This document shows positions 7,381 to 16,133 of a stretch of DNA of 37,751 bases, piece after piece. Position numbers and translations under genes: made by a program. This DNA comes from Anderseniella sp. (GTDB lineage Bacteria; Pseudomonadota; Alphaproteobacteria; Rhizobiales; Aestuariivirgaceae). A model generated the notes under the pieces. That model did no database searches. It was not told where the DNA came from and saw nothing but the letters and a program-made list of their open reading frames with translations. The stretch is from NCBI GenBank assembly GCA_030626025.1, contig DAOUPT010000032.1:1-37751 (forward strand), given 5' to 3'. Position 1 is the stretch's first letter, and each line of letters opens with the position of its first letter.

Positions 7381-8019
7381 ATGCCAGTCCCATTTCACCA
7401 TGTGCGCTTCCCAACCGGTATTTCCCTCAGAGCCAAAGGAGGGCCCGAGCGCCGCACTCAAATTGTTACCCTGTCATCGGGCCATGAACAGCGCAATACC
7501 CGCTGGGCCGATTCCCGCCGCCGTTACGATGCCGGGTACGGCATGCGCAGTCTCGATGATGTCCATACGGTGTTGTCGTTCTTCGAAGAGCGCCGTGGTC
7601 GATTGCACGGCTTTCGCTGGAAGGACCACACCGACTACAAATCCTGCCTGCCATCCAAAACTCCAGGCTCGCTGGACCTGCCCATAGGTGAGGGTGATGG
7701 CACGCAGGTGCAGTTCCAATTGGCAAAGACCTATGGCAGTGGATCAAGTGCCTATAAGCGCACCATTAGCAAACCGGTTCAGGGGTCAGTTAGTGTTGCA
7801 ATCGACGATATCGAAAAGCTGGAAAACGCCGACTACACGCTTGATCTGACGACCGGCACCATCACTTTTTCTACGGCTCCAACCATCGGTCAAATTATAA
7901 CCGCCGGGTTTGAGTTTGATGTCCCGGTACGGTTCGATACCGACAATATCGAAATCAATCTCGATGCTTTCAACGCCGGACAAATTCCCGATATTTCCAT
8001 TGTGGAGATCAAACGATGA
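7381..8019 (+). CDS. Distal tail protein, DUF2460 family (RcGTA g12-like)
   Basis: A 212-residue DUF2460 protein, the distal-tail ring below the tube in RcGTA. Signatures are FHHVRFPTGISLRAKGGPERRT, SSGHEQRNTRWADSRRRYD, ILSFFEERRGRLHGFRWKD-like text and the C-terminal VPVRFDTDNIEINLDAFNAG. It overlaps the next gene by 4 bases (8016-8019, ATGA), and the tape-measure gene ends 12 bases upstream. Confidence 0.92.
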   Translation: MPVPFHHVRFPTGISLRAKGGPERRTQIVTLSSGHEQRNTRWADSRRRYDAGYGMRSLDDVHTVLSFFEERRGRLHGFRWKDHTDYKSCLPSKTPGSLDLPIGEGDGTQVQFQLAKTYGSGSSAYKRTISKPVQGSVSVAIDDIEKLENADYTLDLTTGTITFSTAPTIGQIITAGFEFDVPVRFDTDNIEINLDAFNAGQIPDISIVEIKR

Positions 8020-8906
8020 GGACGCTTCCAGATGGTTTGCAGAATCACCTCGATACCGGCACCACCACCATGTGCTGGTGTTGGAAACTAACCACCAATG
8101 ATGGTCGCACCTTCGGTTTCACCGATCACGACAATGATCTAAGTTTCGACTCGCTGATCTTTGAAGCCGCCAGCGGCTTTACCGGCAGTGAAGTGGAATG
8201 TGGTCTTGGTATGGCGGTTGATAATCTTGACGTAGAGGGCGCACTGTCCTCCCTCAAACTTAACGAACAGGATTTGTTCGCCGGGGTTTTTGATAATGCC
8301 GATGTGGAAATCTGGCAGGTCAACTGGGCCGAACCGGTTCAACGGATATTGGCAAAGAAGGGCAATCTCGGTGAAGTCTCGCGCAATGAAAATGGATTTT
8401 CGGCCGAGATCAGAGGCCTTGCCCATCATCTCAATCAACCCAAAGGCCGATTGTTCCAGCGCGGTTGCGACACTGATTTGGGCGGCGTGCGCTGCGGTGT
8501 TGATCTTGACACACCAGCTTACCGGCAAAACGGGACTGTCACCACCATTATCGAAAACAGCAAAGTTTTTGTATCCGGTCTGGAGGGTTTTTCCGATGGC
8601 TGGTTTTCGTCTGGCCGGTTGGTGTTTTCATCAGGCAACAATTTAAACCGGGCCAGTGAGGTCAAAAACTTTCAGGTTACCGCTGCCGGTATCAAAATAG
8701 AATTGTGGTTGCAGATGCCTGAGGAAATTCTGGTCGGGGACAGTTTTACCGTCACCGCCGGTTGCGACAAGTCGTTTGATACCTGCAAGGCGAAATTTGC
8801 CAACGCGGTAAACTTTCAGGGCTTTCCCCACATGCCCGGCAATGACTTTGTGGCGTTTTATCCCAACCGTAACGATGGCAAGAACGATGGCAGCGCATTT
8901 AGCTGA
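8016..8906 (+). CDS. Tail hub protein, DUF2163 / BR0599 family (RcGTA g13-like)
   Basis: A 296-residue hub protein linking distal tail and baseplate. The N-terminal DUF2163 region is shown by TTNDGRTFGFTDHDNDLSF and EVECGLGMAVDNLDVEGALSS-like blocks; the C-terminal BR0599 region has FQRGCDTDLGGVRCGVDL and the final GCDKSFDTCKAKFANAVNF followed by FPHMPG. Cysteines at residues 151, 160, 250 and 257 fit the iron-sulfur cluster known in the RcGTA hub. It overlaps the peptidase gene by about 30 bases in another frame. Confidence 0.92.
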   Translation: MRTLPDGLQNHLDTGTTTMCWCWKLTTNDGRTFGFTDHDNDLSFDSLIFEAASGFTGSEVECGLGMAVDNLDVEGALSSLKLNEQDLFAGVFDNADVEIWQVNWAEPVQRILAKKGNLGEVSRNENGFSAEIRGLAHHLNQPKGRLFQRGCDTDLGGVRCGVDLDTPAYRQNGTVTTIIENSKVFVSGLEGFSDGWFSSGRLVFSSGNNLNRASEVKNFQVTAAGIKIELWLQMPEEILVGDSFTVTAGCDKSFDTCKAKFANAVNFQGFPHMPGNDFVAFYPNRNDGKNDGSAFS

Positions 8907-9339
8907 GGCGCAATTGCGCCCCCGCATTATCGCGGCAGCAAAAAGCTGGATCGGCACGCCGTATCTGCATCAGGCCAGTTTGAAAAATATCGGCTGCGAT
9001 TGTCTCGGCCTGGTGCGCGGTGTCTGGCGCGAGGTTTACGGGCAAGAACCCGAAGCAACCCCGGCCTACTCACCCGACTGGGCTGAAAGCGCCAAACAGG
9101 AACAATTGGCCAATGCCGCCCGCCGCCACATGCGTGAAATCGACAGCAAAAATTTCAAGGCCGGTGACCTGTTGGTCTTTCGCTGGCGTCCCCACGTGCC
9201 GGCCAAGCATTTAGGCCTTGTTGTTTCGAAAACCTCCATGATCCACGCCCAGCAGGGAGCAGTGGTGTGCGAGGTGCCAATCTCGAACTGGTGGCGGCGG
9301 CACATCGCCTATGCATTTGAATTAAGGAAACCTCTCTAA
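8875..9339 (+). CDS. NlpC/P60 family tail peptidase (RcGTA g14-like)
   Basis: A cell-wall peptidase carried in the tail tip, thought to open peptidoglycan during DNA delivery. The conserved stretch AAKSWIGTPYLHQASLKN leads to GCDCLGLVRGVW, whose second Cys (residue 43 here) is the catalytic nucleophile. AKHLGLVVS supplies the candidate catalytic His. ATG 8875 and ATG 8887 are both plausible; the frame is open from 8842, but that start would add residues unlike the family. It overlaps the hub gene and ends immediately before the next ATG (9340). Confidence 0.9.
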   Translation: MARTMAAHLAEAQLRPRIIAAAKSWIGTPYLHQASLKNIGCDCLGLVRGVWREVYGQEPEATPAYSPDWAESAKQEQLANAARRHMREIDSKNFKAGDLLVFRWRPHVPAKHLGLVVSKTSMIHAQQGAVVCEVPISNWWRRHIAYAFELRKPL

Positions 9340-12300
9340 ATGGCAACACTCGTTTTACAGGCAGCCGGGCAGGCGGTCGGCGGTTTTCTCGGTGGCCCTT
9401 TCGGGGCCGTATTGGGCCGGGCGGTCGGTGGCATCGCCGGGTCCTTTCTCGATCAGGCCCTGCTTGGTCCCGGCACCAAACGGGTCGAAGGCCCGCGTCT
9501 GAAAGAGTTGCAACTTTTGGGATCGACCGAAGGCGCACCTATTCCTAAAATCTATGGCCGGGTTCGTATTTCAGGGCAAGTCATCTGGGCCACTCGCTTC
9601 GAGGAAGTCACCACCACCCGCACCCAGCGTTCCGGTGGCAAGGGAGGTATCGGTCGTCCAAAAACCAAAGTGACTGAATACGCCTATTACGCCAATTTTG
9701 CTGTCGGGCTGTGTCAGGGTCAAGTCAACCGGATTGGTCGGGTGTGGGCCGATGGCAAGGAAATCGATATCTCGCAATTTATCTGGCGGTTGCATACGGG
9801 CAGTGCGCAGCAGGATGCTGACAGCCTGATTATTGCCAAACAGGAAGAAAGCGGCACGCCCGCCTTCCGCGGTGTTGCCTACATTGTGTTTGAGCATTTG
9901 CCACTCGAGCAGTTCGGCAACCGTTTGCCGCAATTGTCATTTGAGCTGTTTAAATCGCTTGATGATGTCGAGAGTCAAATATGCGCAGTCAATATCATTC
10001 CCGGTGCCACTGAGTTTGGTTATGATCCGCTACCGGTAAAACGCAGCGATGGCTGGGGTGGCACGACGCCAGAAAACACCCACACCGCCAGCTCCGCTTC
10101 CGACTGGTCCGCATCGATGGATCAGTTGCAGGCAACTTGCCAGAATATCGATTCTGCTTCGCTGGTTGTCTCTTGGTTCGGCGATGATCTGCGTTGCGAC
10201 CAAATCCAAATCCGGCCCGGTATCGAAACCCGTGATAAAACCACTACACCGCAGCAATGGAGCGTTGCTGGCCTGACCCGCCAATCGGCTCCGTTGATAT
10301 CACAACAAAACAGTCAGGTGGCTTTCGGCAGTACGCCCGATGACAGCTCGGTCATCCGGGCGATTGAGGATCTGCATATCAGGGGCATCAAGCCGGTGTT
10401 CTATCCGTTCATCATGATGGATATCCCGGCAGGCACTCAACTGCCCGACCCGTACAACCCCACCAGCACCCAACCGGCCTATCCATGGCGCGGCAGAATT
10501 ACCTGCGACCCGGCACCGGGCCAACCGGCGACTCGGGATAAAACTGCAGCAATTACCGGGCAGATCAGTGCCTTTTTTGGATCGGCGAAAGCGACCGATT
10601 TTTCCATCGTCAATGGTTCAGTCAACTACACCGGTCCGGCCGATTGGGGTTTCCGTCGTATGATCCTGCACTATGCACATTTGTGTGTGCTGGCCGGCGG
10701 TGTCGATGCCTTCCTGATCGGGTCAGAATTGAAGTCACTGACGATACTGCGCGATGATCGAAACAATTTTCCGGTCGTGGCTGCGTTGAAACTTCTGGCC
10801 GAAGAGGTGGCGCAAATTCTGCCTGCCGCTAAAATTTCCTATGCCGCCGACTGGTCAGAATATTTTGGTTACCAACCATCCGGTGGCAGCGGTGATCTGT
10901 ACTTTCATCTCGATGAATTATGGGCATCGCCTGACATAGATTTTATCGGCATCGATAATTACATGCCTCTGTCAGACTGGCGCGATGGTTTTTCTCATCT
11001 CGATGCGCAGGCCGGTGCCCGGTCAATTTACGATCCTGATTACCTGCAACAAAATATCGCCAGCGGTGAAGGATTTGACTTTTACTATGCCAGTGCCGCT
11101 GATCGCGAATTGCAGCAACGAACGGCAATCACCGATGGTGCGCACAACAAACCGTGGGTCTATCGCTACAAGGATTTAAAATCGTGGTGGTCAAACCCGC
11201 ATTACAACCGGCCCGGCGGCGTTGAATCTGCAACGCCCACCGATTGGCTGCCGCAGTCAAAACCATTCTGGTTTACAGAAGCTGGTTGCCCGGCAATCGA
11301 CAAGGCCACCAACCAGCCCAATGTTTTCCTTGACCCGAAGTCGGTTGAAAGCAATGCACCGTATTTTTCCGGTGGTCAGCGCGATGATTTCATCCAGCGA
11401 AAATATATTGATGCGCTGGTTTCCTATTGGTCCGGCACCGGCACCCACAACCCGGTTTCGACTGAATACGCCGGGACCATGGTTGCCGCCAGTCAGATTT
11501 TCTTCTGGGCCTGGGATGCCCGTCCCTTCCCGGCCTTTCCGTTCCTTGATGATGTCTGGGCCGATGGCGAAAATTACGGCAGGGGCCACTGGCTCAACGG
11601 CCGCCTGGGCGCTGCACCGCTCACCACTTTGGTTGCGGAAATTCTCGATGATTATGGCTTCACCGGTCACCAGACCGGCGACATTCACGGTATTGTCGAT
11701 GGCTATGTAATTGACCGCACCATGTCGGCAAGGCAGGCCATCGAACCGCTGGCCGCAGCATTTTCTTTTGATGCGATGGAGTCAGAAGGCCTGTTGAAAT
11801 TTAAACGCCGCGACGAGGCGACAAGCCTGTCTGTCTCGGTCAATGATCTGGTGGAAATTAAACTGGACAAACCGACTTTCACCCTGAAGCGGGCACAGGA
11901 AACCGATTTACCCAACCGGGTGCAGATATTGTTTATCGACGGAGAAAATAACTACCGCCAGTCAGCCGTCGAAGCCCGCAAACTGACCGGTCTATCCCAG
12001 CGCGATTTTGTTCAGGAGGTGCCGGTTGTCCTTGCCCACAACAATGCTCAGGATCGAGCCGATATTGCCCTGCATGAAATCTGGACCGGACGGGAAACCG
12101 CTGACTTCATTTTACCGCCCAATGTTGCCGCACTCGAAGTCGGTGATGTTCTGACGCTCAAACTGTCACCGGATCAACATCGCGCGATGCGGGTGGAAGA
12201 ATTGTCCGATGGCGATGGACGGACAGTTTCAGCCCGATTGACCGCCAGAGAAAACTATCAACCAGCTGCGACCACCAGCCGGTTTGGAACATTCGAAACC

Positions 12301-13248
12301 CCGCCGGTTTTTGGTCCGCCATTTTACCAGATATTGTCACTGCCGCTGTTGCATGGTGATGCCAACCCGTTTGCGTCATGGATTGCCGCACGCGCTGCGC
12401 CGTGGCCGGGTAATCTTGTGGTTATTGAAAGCGCCGGTAGTGGCTTTACCGAAATAGAAACCCTAGCCGCACCAGCAATCATCGGTGAACTTTTAACCGA
12501 CCTCCCATCCGGTCCGTTGTCGCGAATTGATTATGCCAACACTTTAACTGTGCGTTTGGCAAGCGGTGAACTTGCCGGTGTTAGCAGACTGGATATGCTG
12601 GCTGGTTCCAACTTGCTGGCCGTAGGCGATCAGCAATCGGGCTGGGAGGTTTTGCAATTCGAACAGGCAGAGCTGGTCGATACCAACACCTATGTTTTAA
12701 AAACACTGCTGCGAGGACAGGCCGGAAGCGGTCCTGAAATGTTGCCATTGCGGGTAGCGGGCAGCCGCTGTGTTTTGCTCGACGGCGCTGTGCGTCAGAT
12801 CCCGTCAACATCAAATGATCAGGAGCGCCAGCGGTTGATGCGTATTGGCCCTGGTCATCTCGATCATGCCGACCCGGCCTTTGTCGAATTCAGCCATACG
12901 CCATCAAGTATCAGCTTGCGACCACGCCGCCCTGTTCACCTCAAAGCCCGTCAGGTTACCGGCGGGCTGGAACTGTCATGGCTGCGCCAGACCCGGATTG
13001 ACGGTGACAGCTGGGCCTTGCTTGAGGTGCCTGTTGGCGAAGAAAGTGAGGAATACACCATCGACATCATGAACGGTCCAACCCCGGTTCGTACCCTCAT
13101 AGTCAACCAGCCCATGGCAACCTACAGCGATGCCGACCAGCAGGTTGATTTCGGCCCGTCTGTGCCTACAGCACTGACTTTCCGGGTGGCTCAAATCAGT
13201 GCCGCATACGGACCCGGCACCTATCAGGAGAAAATATTTAATGTCTGA
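9340..13248 (+). CDS. Large baseplate/host-interaction protein with TIM-barrel domain (RcGTA g15-like, 'megatron')
   Basis: A 1302-residue protein, the usual size for RcGTA g15. The N-terminal ~120 residues are glycine-rich and hydrophobic (AVGGFLGGPFGAVLGRAVGG) followed by LGSTEGAPIPKIYGRVRISGQVIWATRFEE, typical of the family. A glycoside-hydrolase-like TIM barrel (GTA_TIM) spans roughly residues 430-740, with FLIGSELKSLT, ISYAADWSEYFGY, DFIGIDNYMPLSDW and KPFWFTEAGCPAIDKATNQ. A Phage-tail_3 region follows (~residues 800-970). Later parts have beta-rich repeats. In RcGTA the trimer forms the baseplate, contacts the cell and passes DNA across the envelope. The stop overlaps the following gene by 8 bases. 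Confidence 0.95.
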   Translation: MATLVLQAAGQAVGGFLGGPFGAVLGRAVGGIAGSFLDQALLGPGTKRVEGPRLKELQLLGSTEGAPIPKIYGRVRISGQVIWATRFEEVTTTRTQRSGGKGGIGRPKTKVTEYAYYANFAVGLCQGQVNRIGRVWADGKEIDISQFIWRLHTGSAQQDADSLIIAKQEESGTPAFRGVAYIVFEHLPLEQFGNRLPQLSFELFKSLDDVESQICAVNIIPGATEFGYDPLPVKRSDGWGGTTPENTHTASSASDWSASMDQLQATCQNIDSASLVVSWFGDDLRCDQIQIRPGIETRDKTTTPQQWSVAGLTRQSAPLISQQNSQVAFGSTPDDSSVIRAIEDLHIRGIKPVFYPFIMMDIPAGTQLPDPYNPTSTQPAYPWRGRITCDPAPGQPATRDKTAAITGQISAFFGSAKATDFSIVNGSVNYTGPADWGFRRMILHYAHLCVLAGGVDAFLIGSELKSLTILRDDRNNFPVVAALKLLAEEVAQILPAAKISYAADWSEYFGYQPSGGSGDLYFHLDELWASPDIDFIGIDNYMPLSDWRDGFSHLDAQAGARSIYDPDYLQQNIASGEGFDFYYASAADRELQQRTAITDGAHNKPWVYRYKDLKSWWSNPHYNRPGGVESATPTDWLPQSKPFWFTEAGCPAIDKATNQPNVFLDPKSVESNAPYFSGGQRDDFIQRKYIDALVSYWSGTGTHNPVSTEYAGTMVAASQIFFWAWDARPFPAFPFLDDVWADGENYGRGHWLNGRLGAAPLTTLVAEILDDYGFTGHQTGDIHGIVDGYVIDRTMSARQAIEPLAAAFSFDAMESEGLLKFKRRDEATSLSVSVNDLVEIKLDKPTFTLKRAQETDLPNRVQILFIDGENNYRQSAVEARKLTGLSQRDFVQEVPVVLAHNNAQDRADIALHEIWTGRETADFILPPNVAALEVGDVLTLKLSPDQHRAMRVEELSDGDGRTVSARLTARENYQPAATTSRFGTFETPPVFGPPFYQILSLPLLHGDANPFASWIAARAAPWPGNLVVIESAGSGFTEIETLAAPAIIGELLTDLPSGPLSRIDYANTLTVRLASGELAGVSRLDMLAGSNLLAVGDQQSGWEVLQFEQAELVDTNTYVLKTLLRGQAGSGPEMLPLRVAGSRCVLLDGAVRQIPSTSNDQERQRLMRIGPGHLDHADPAFVEFSHTPSSISLRPRRPVHLKARQVTGGLELSWLRQTRIDGDSWALLEVPVGEESEEYTIDIMNGPTPVRTLIVNQPMATYSDADQQVDFGPSVPTALTFRVAQISAAYGPGTYQEKIFNV

Positions 13249-14530
13249 AACAATCAATCTCGGCTTGCCTTTTATTGAGGCAAGTCAGGCGCAAAAACAC
13301 GTTACCCACAACGAGGCATTGTTAGGTCTTGATACGCTGGTCCAGGCTGGCGTCAAGGACCGCGATCTGACCGCCCCGCCTGGTACTCCGTCTGACGGTG
13401 ATGCCTACATCCCGGCATCAGGTGCCAGCGGTGACTGGAACGGCAAGGACCTTAATCTGGCGGTGTGGCAGGATGGTGTGTGGAAGTTCCATAACCCAAA
13501 AACAGGTTTTCGCGTCTGGGTCGAAGACGAAGCTATTTTAGCCATCTGGAACGGGGCCGCGTGGGTTGATTTTTTTGCCACGGTGGCATCTCTGCAAAAC
13601 ATGTCTCTGTTGGGTGTTAATACCACAGCAGATGCCACCAACAAGCTGGCCGTATCTTCTGATGCTGTTTTATTTAATCACAACGGCAACGGTATTCAGA
13701 CCAAGCTCAACAAGAATTCCACCGGTGATACGGCATCGCACTTATTTCAAACAAACTGGTCGGGGCGGGCCGAGTTGGGTTTAACCGGTGATGATGATTT
13801 CCACCTCAAGGTGTCGCCGGACGGGTCCTCCTGGAATGAATCTATCCTTGTCGACAAGGATACCGGCCAGGTGAGTTTCCCACGCGGTGCCTTGGTGGAA
13901 CGGCACCTGCCCGCTTCGGTCGATGTAGCAGGTGGGGCCGAGTGGTGGGGGCCTGCTGATCACATGACAACTTCGTACACAACCGGAAGTGGCCAAACCC
14001 TGGTACAGGACAGAATTTACTTTTCGACCTTCTTTGTGCCGCGTCCGCTAGACCTGATCGGATGTTTTGTAAGTCTATACGGCGCCAGCACAACGCCCGG
14101 CGCTCTCTTGCGGACAGGTATCTATGAACTGGGAACCCCGAATGGCAACAATTGGGATATCGGTAACAGGGTAGCTGATTTTGGCACAGCCGTTGCCGAT
14201 GCGGCTGGCAACAAAATATTCACCCTTGCAAACGCCCAACGGATTGAGCCGGGTTGGTATATCACCGCCATGGGAGTTTCCGGCGCAGGTGCAAAGGCGA
14301 TCTATGGACGTTGGCTTACGCCGGGATGTACACGGTACTACCCACACAATTCCGGTACGGCGGCACGACCTCGTATGAATGGGCCGTCAGTATATCTTTA
14401 CGAGGGCAGCTGCAATGCAGAGATCACTGGTGGCCTGCCATCATCATGGGCAAAGAACCCCGTAACCGACGCAAACACGACCAATAACTGGGTCTATCAG
14501 TTTGTATTTCCAAAGTGGCGGGAGGTTTGA
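13241..14530 (+). CDS. DUF2793 domain protein, probable tail fibre
   Basis: A 429-residue protein. The first ~110 residues are a textbook DUF2793 domain: LPFIEASQAQKHVTHNEAL, LDTLVQAGVKDR, PPGTPSDGDAYIP, WNGKDLNLAVWQDGVWKF and WVEDEAILAIWNGAAWVDF. The middle is a repetitive beta region (SSDAVLFNHNGNGIQTKLNK, VSPDGSSWNESILVDKDTGQVSF) like fibre shafts. The last ~210 residues are aromatic and beta-rich, resembling a receptor-binding head, though not assigned to a family by me. ATG 13241 follows AGGAG and overlaps the baseplate gene by 8 bases; the frame is open to 13199 but an earlier start is unlikely. Placement after the baseplate gene supports a host-recognition role. Confidence 0.85.
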   Translation: MSETINLGLPFIEASQAQKHVTHNEALLGLDTLVQAGVKDRDLTAPPGTPSDGDAYIPASGASGDWNGKDLNLAVWQDGVWKFHNPKTGFRVWVEDEAILAIWNGAAWVDFFATVASLQNMSLLGVNTTADATNKLAVSSDAVLFNHNGNGIQTKLNKNSTGDTASHLFQTNWSGRAELGLTGDDDFHLKVSPDGSSWNESILVDKDTGQVSFPRGALVERHLPASVDVAGGAEWWGPADHMTTSYTTGSGQTLVQDRIYFSTFFVPRPLDLIGCFVSLYGASTTPGALLRTGIYELGTPNGNNWDIGNRVADFGTAVADAAGNKIFTLANAQRIEPGWYITAMGVSGAGAKAIYGRWLTPGCTRYYPHNSGTAARPRMNGPSVYLYEGSCNAEITGGLPSSWAKNPVTDANTTNNWVYQFVFPKWREV

Positions 14531-14630
14531 GCAACAGGAAAACCCGTACATGAACCATCAAAACACCCCGCTCATAGGCGGGTCTCTCCTGCCATGCTCA
14601 CCCTTATTAAAAGAAAGATAAATAGTATAA

Positions 14631-14846
14631 ATGACAGAATCTCTGGAAAGAGAGCTTGGCCGCTTGGAAACCAAAATGGCCAATCTTGAAGTTGATATGC
14701 AGTTGCTGCAACGGGACGTTCGCGAAATCCGCGATACGCTGGTTGGCTACAAGGGTGGTTGGCGGATTTTGACGCTAATCGTTGCCATATCAGCTGGTCT
14801 TGGCGCGCTGATTGCCAAAATGCCGCTTGCGGCATTCTTCCGATAA
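14631..14846 (+). CDS. Small coiled-coil/one-TM protein of the lysis cassette
   Basis: 71 residues: a charged heptad-like N-terminal helix (ESLERELGRLETKMANLEVD, then QLLQRDVREIRDTL) followed by one membrane span (ILTLIVAISAGLGALIAKM). This layout is that of XhlA-like and other holin-accessory proteins in phage lysis modules. It sits 24 bases before the lysozyme gene. The ribosome binding site is weak (AAGAAAGAT). No named family is claimed; function is inferred from topology and neighbours. Confidence 0.65.
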   Translation: MTESLERELGRLETKMANLEVDMQLLQRDVREIRDTLVGYKGGWRILTLIVAISAGLGALIAKMPLAAFFR

Positions 14847-14870
14847 TTAAATACTTCTGAAAGGGACGTT

Positions 14871-15557
14871 ATGAAGCTAAATCAGGCAGGTCTGAATCTG
14901 ATCAAAAAATACGAGGGCTTTCGCTCCCATGCCTACCGTGATGCGGTTGGTGTGTGGACCATTGGCTACGGCCACACCTCCATGGCCGGAGCCCCTTTCG
15001 TATCTCCCAAACTAAAAATTTCGCGTCAACAGGGAGAAAAAATACTTGCCCGGGACGCAGAAAAATTTGCCCGCAAAATCCGCCCCTTAATCACCGTTGA
15101 TCTCAGTGACAACCAGTTTTCGGCATTGGTTAGTTTTGCTTACAATGTTGGTGTCGGCGGGTTTCGAAAGTCTTCGGTGTTACAGCGCGTAAATGCCCGG
15201 CGCTTTGATGCAGTCCCGCACCGGTTGTCCCTGTGGGTTAAGGCAGGCGGTCGAACCTTGAAAGGCCTGGTCCGCCGCCGTGCCGCTGAAGGTGAATTGT
15301 TTGTTGGTAACGCTGCCGCACACGCTCAAGAGAGTAGCGCGCCGGTTGAGCCGGTCGGCGGAAAACCGGCTCACAAAAGCACAACAAATCTGGCCGCTGT
15401 TTTAAGTGCTATTGCCGGACTGGTTGCATCGCTCAAAGCTGGCATCAATGAAAACGCCGGTGGTTATGTGATCGCCGGTTTGGCTCTGGTCATCATTGCG
15501 GCATCCTTTTGGATACTGCGCGAACGCTGGAAAAAAACCCAAAGCGAAGGAGTTTAA
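14871..15557 (+). CDS. GH24 phage lysozyme (endolysin) with C-terminal membrane segment
   Basis: A T4/P21-type lysozyme (muramidase) cutting the glycan strands of peptidoglycan. The catalytic triad is visible as Glu15 (KKYEGF), Asp24 (AYRDAVG) and Thr30 (WTIGYGHT); the NQFSALVSFAYNVG block and the RR..AEG.LF segment complete the domain by about residue 150. It has no N-terminal signal peptide. A linker (SSAPVEPVGGKPAHKS) leads to a hydrophobic region ending in YVIAGLALVIIAASFWIL and then RERWKK. GGGACG precedes the start. Adjacent to a three-TM holin gene 3 bases downstream. In RcGTA the endolysin and holin genes lie away from the structural cluster. Confidence 0.93.
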   Translation: MKLNQAGLNLIKKYEGFRSHAYRDAVGVWTIGYGHTSMAGAPFVSPKLKISRQQGEKILARDAEKFARKIRPLITVDLSDNQFSALVSFAYNVGVGGFRKSSVLQRVNARRFDAVPHRLSLWVKAGGRTLKGLVRRRAAEGELFVGNAAAHAQESSAPVEPVGGKPAHKSTTNLAAVLSAIAGLVASLKAGINENAGGYVIAGLALVIIAASFWILRERWKKTQSEGV

Positions 15558-15560
15558 ACC

Positions 15561-16055
15561 ATGTTGCAATTCGCACTCCTTGGGCCATTGCTCAGTCTGA
15601 TCGAAGGTCCGGTGTTCTCGATCATCGACAAGTTGATCCCTGATCCAGCCTTAAAAGCCAAACTGAAAGCAGAAATTCAATCCAAAACCATCGCCCATCA
15701 GGGGCAAGTGACCAAGGCCCAACGCGATATCTTGATACAGGAGGTTTCACAAGGATCACGACTAACCCGAAGCTGGCGCCCGGTGCTGATGTATTTGATC
15801 ATCTTGTTTCTATTGGTTTACGGCCTGCTATTGCCGGTTGTCGACCTTTTCACCACAAAACCCGTTGTCTTCAACCCGCGCTGGCAGGAAATCCCCGATG
15901 GTCTGTGGAATTTGCTCGGTCTCGGCGTCGGTGGTTATATCGGCGGTCGTTCACTGGAGAAAATTGCCATATCCGTGGCTGGCCAGAAGAATAAAAAATA
16001 TATCAACAATTCAACAGGTTGGCAGAGACGTAATAACCTCAAGCAAGGCAGGTAA
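15561..16055 (+). CDS. Three-TM phage/GTA holin family protein
   Basis: A 164-residue protein of the 'holin of 3TMs, for gene-transfer release' family. A hydrophobic N-terminus (FALLGPLLSLIEGPVFSIID) is followed by LIPDPALKAKLKAEI, a charged helix with QVSQ/QEVSQGSRLTRSWRPVLMY, a strong span (LIILFLLVYGLLLPVVDLF) and a glycine-rich third span (LWNLLGLGVGGYIGGRS). The W-RP before the second span is characteristic. AAGGAG upstream of ATG 15561 overlaps the end of the lysozyme gene, so the two are coupled. It would permeabilise the inner membrane so that lysozyme reaches peptidoglycan. Confidence 0.9.
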   Translation: MLQFALLGPLLSLIEGPVFSIIDKLIPDPALKAKLKAEIQSKTIAHQGQVTKAQRDILIQEVSQGSRLTRSWRPVLMYLIILFLLVYGLLLPVVDLFTTKPVVFNPRWQEIPDGLWNLLGLGVGGYIGGRSLEKIAISVAGQKNKKYINNSTGWQRRNNLKQGR

Positions 16056-16133
16056 ATGGCCATAATCAAGGGGTATTCATCTAACGTTCACATTCATTTT
16101 TCTATGATCAGCTCCAATTCGGGGTAAAGGACG

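Noticed and set aside
14567-14582. CCCGC/GCGGG hairpin after the DUF2793 gene as a terminator
   Set aside because: Only 5 bp and followed by TCTCTCCT rather than a U-tract; too weak to list as a terminator.
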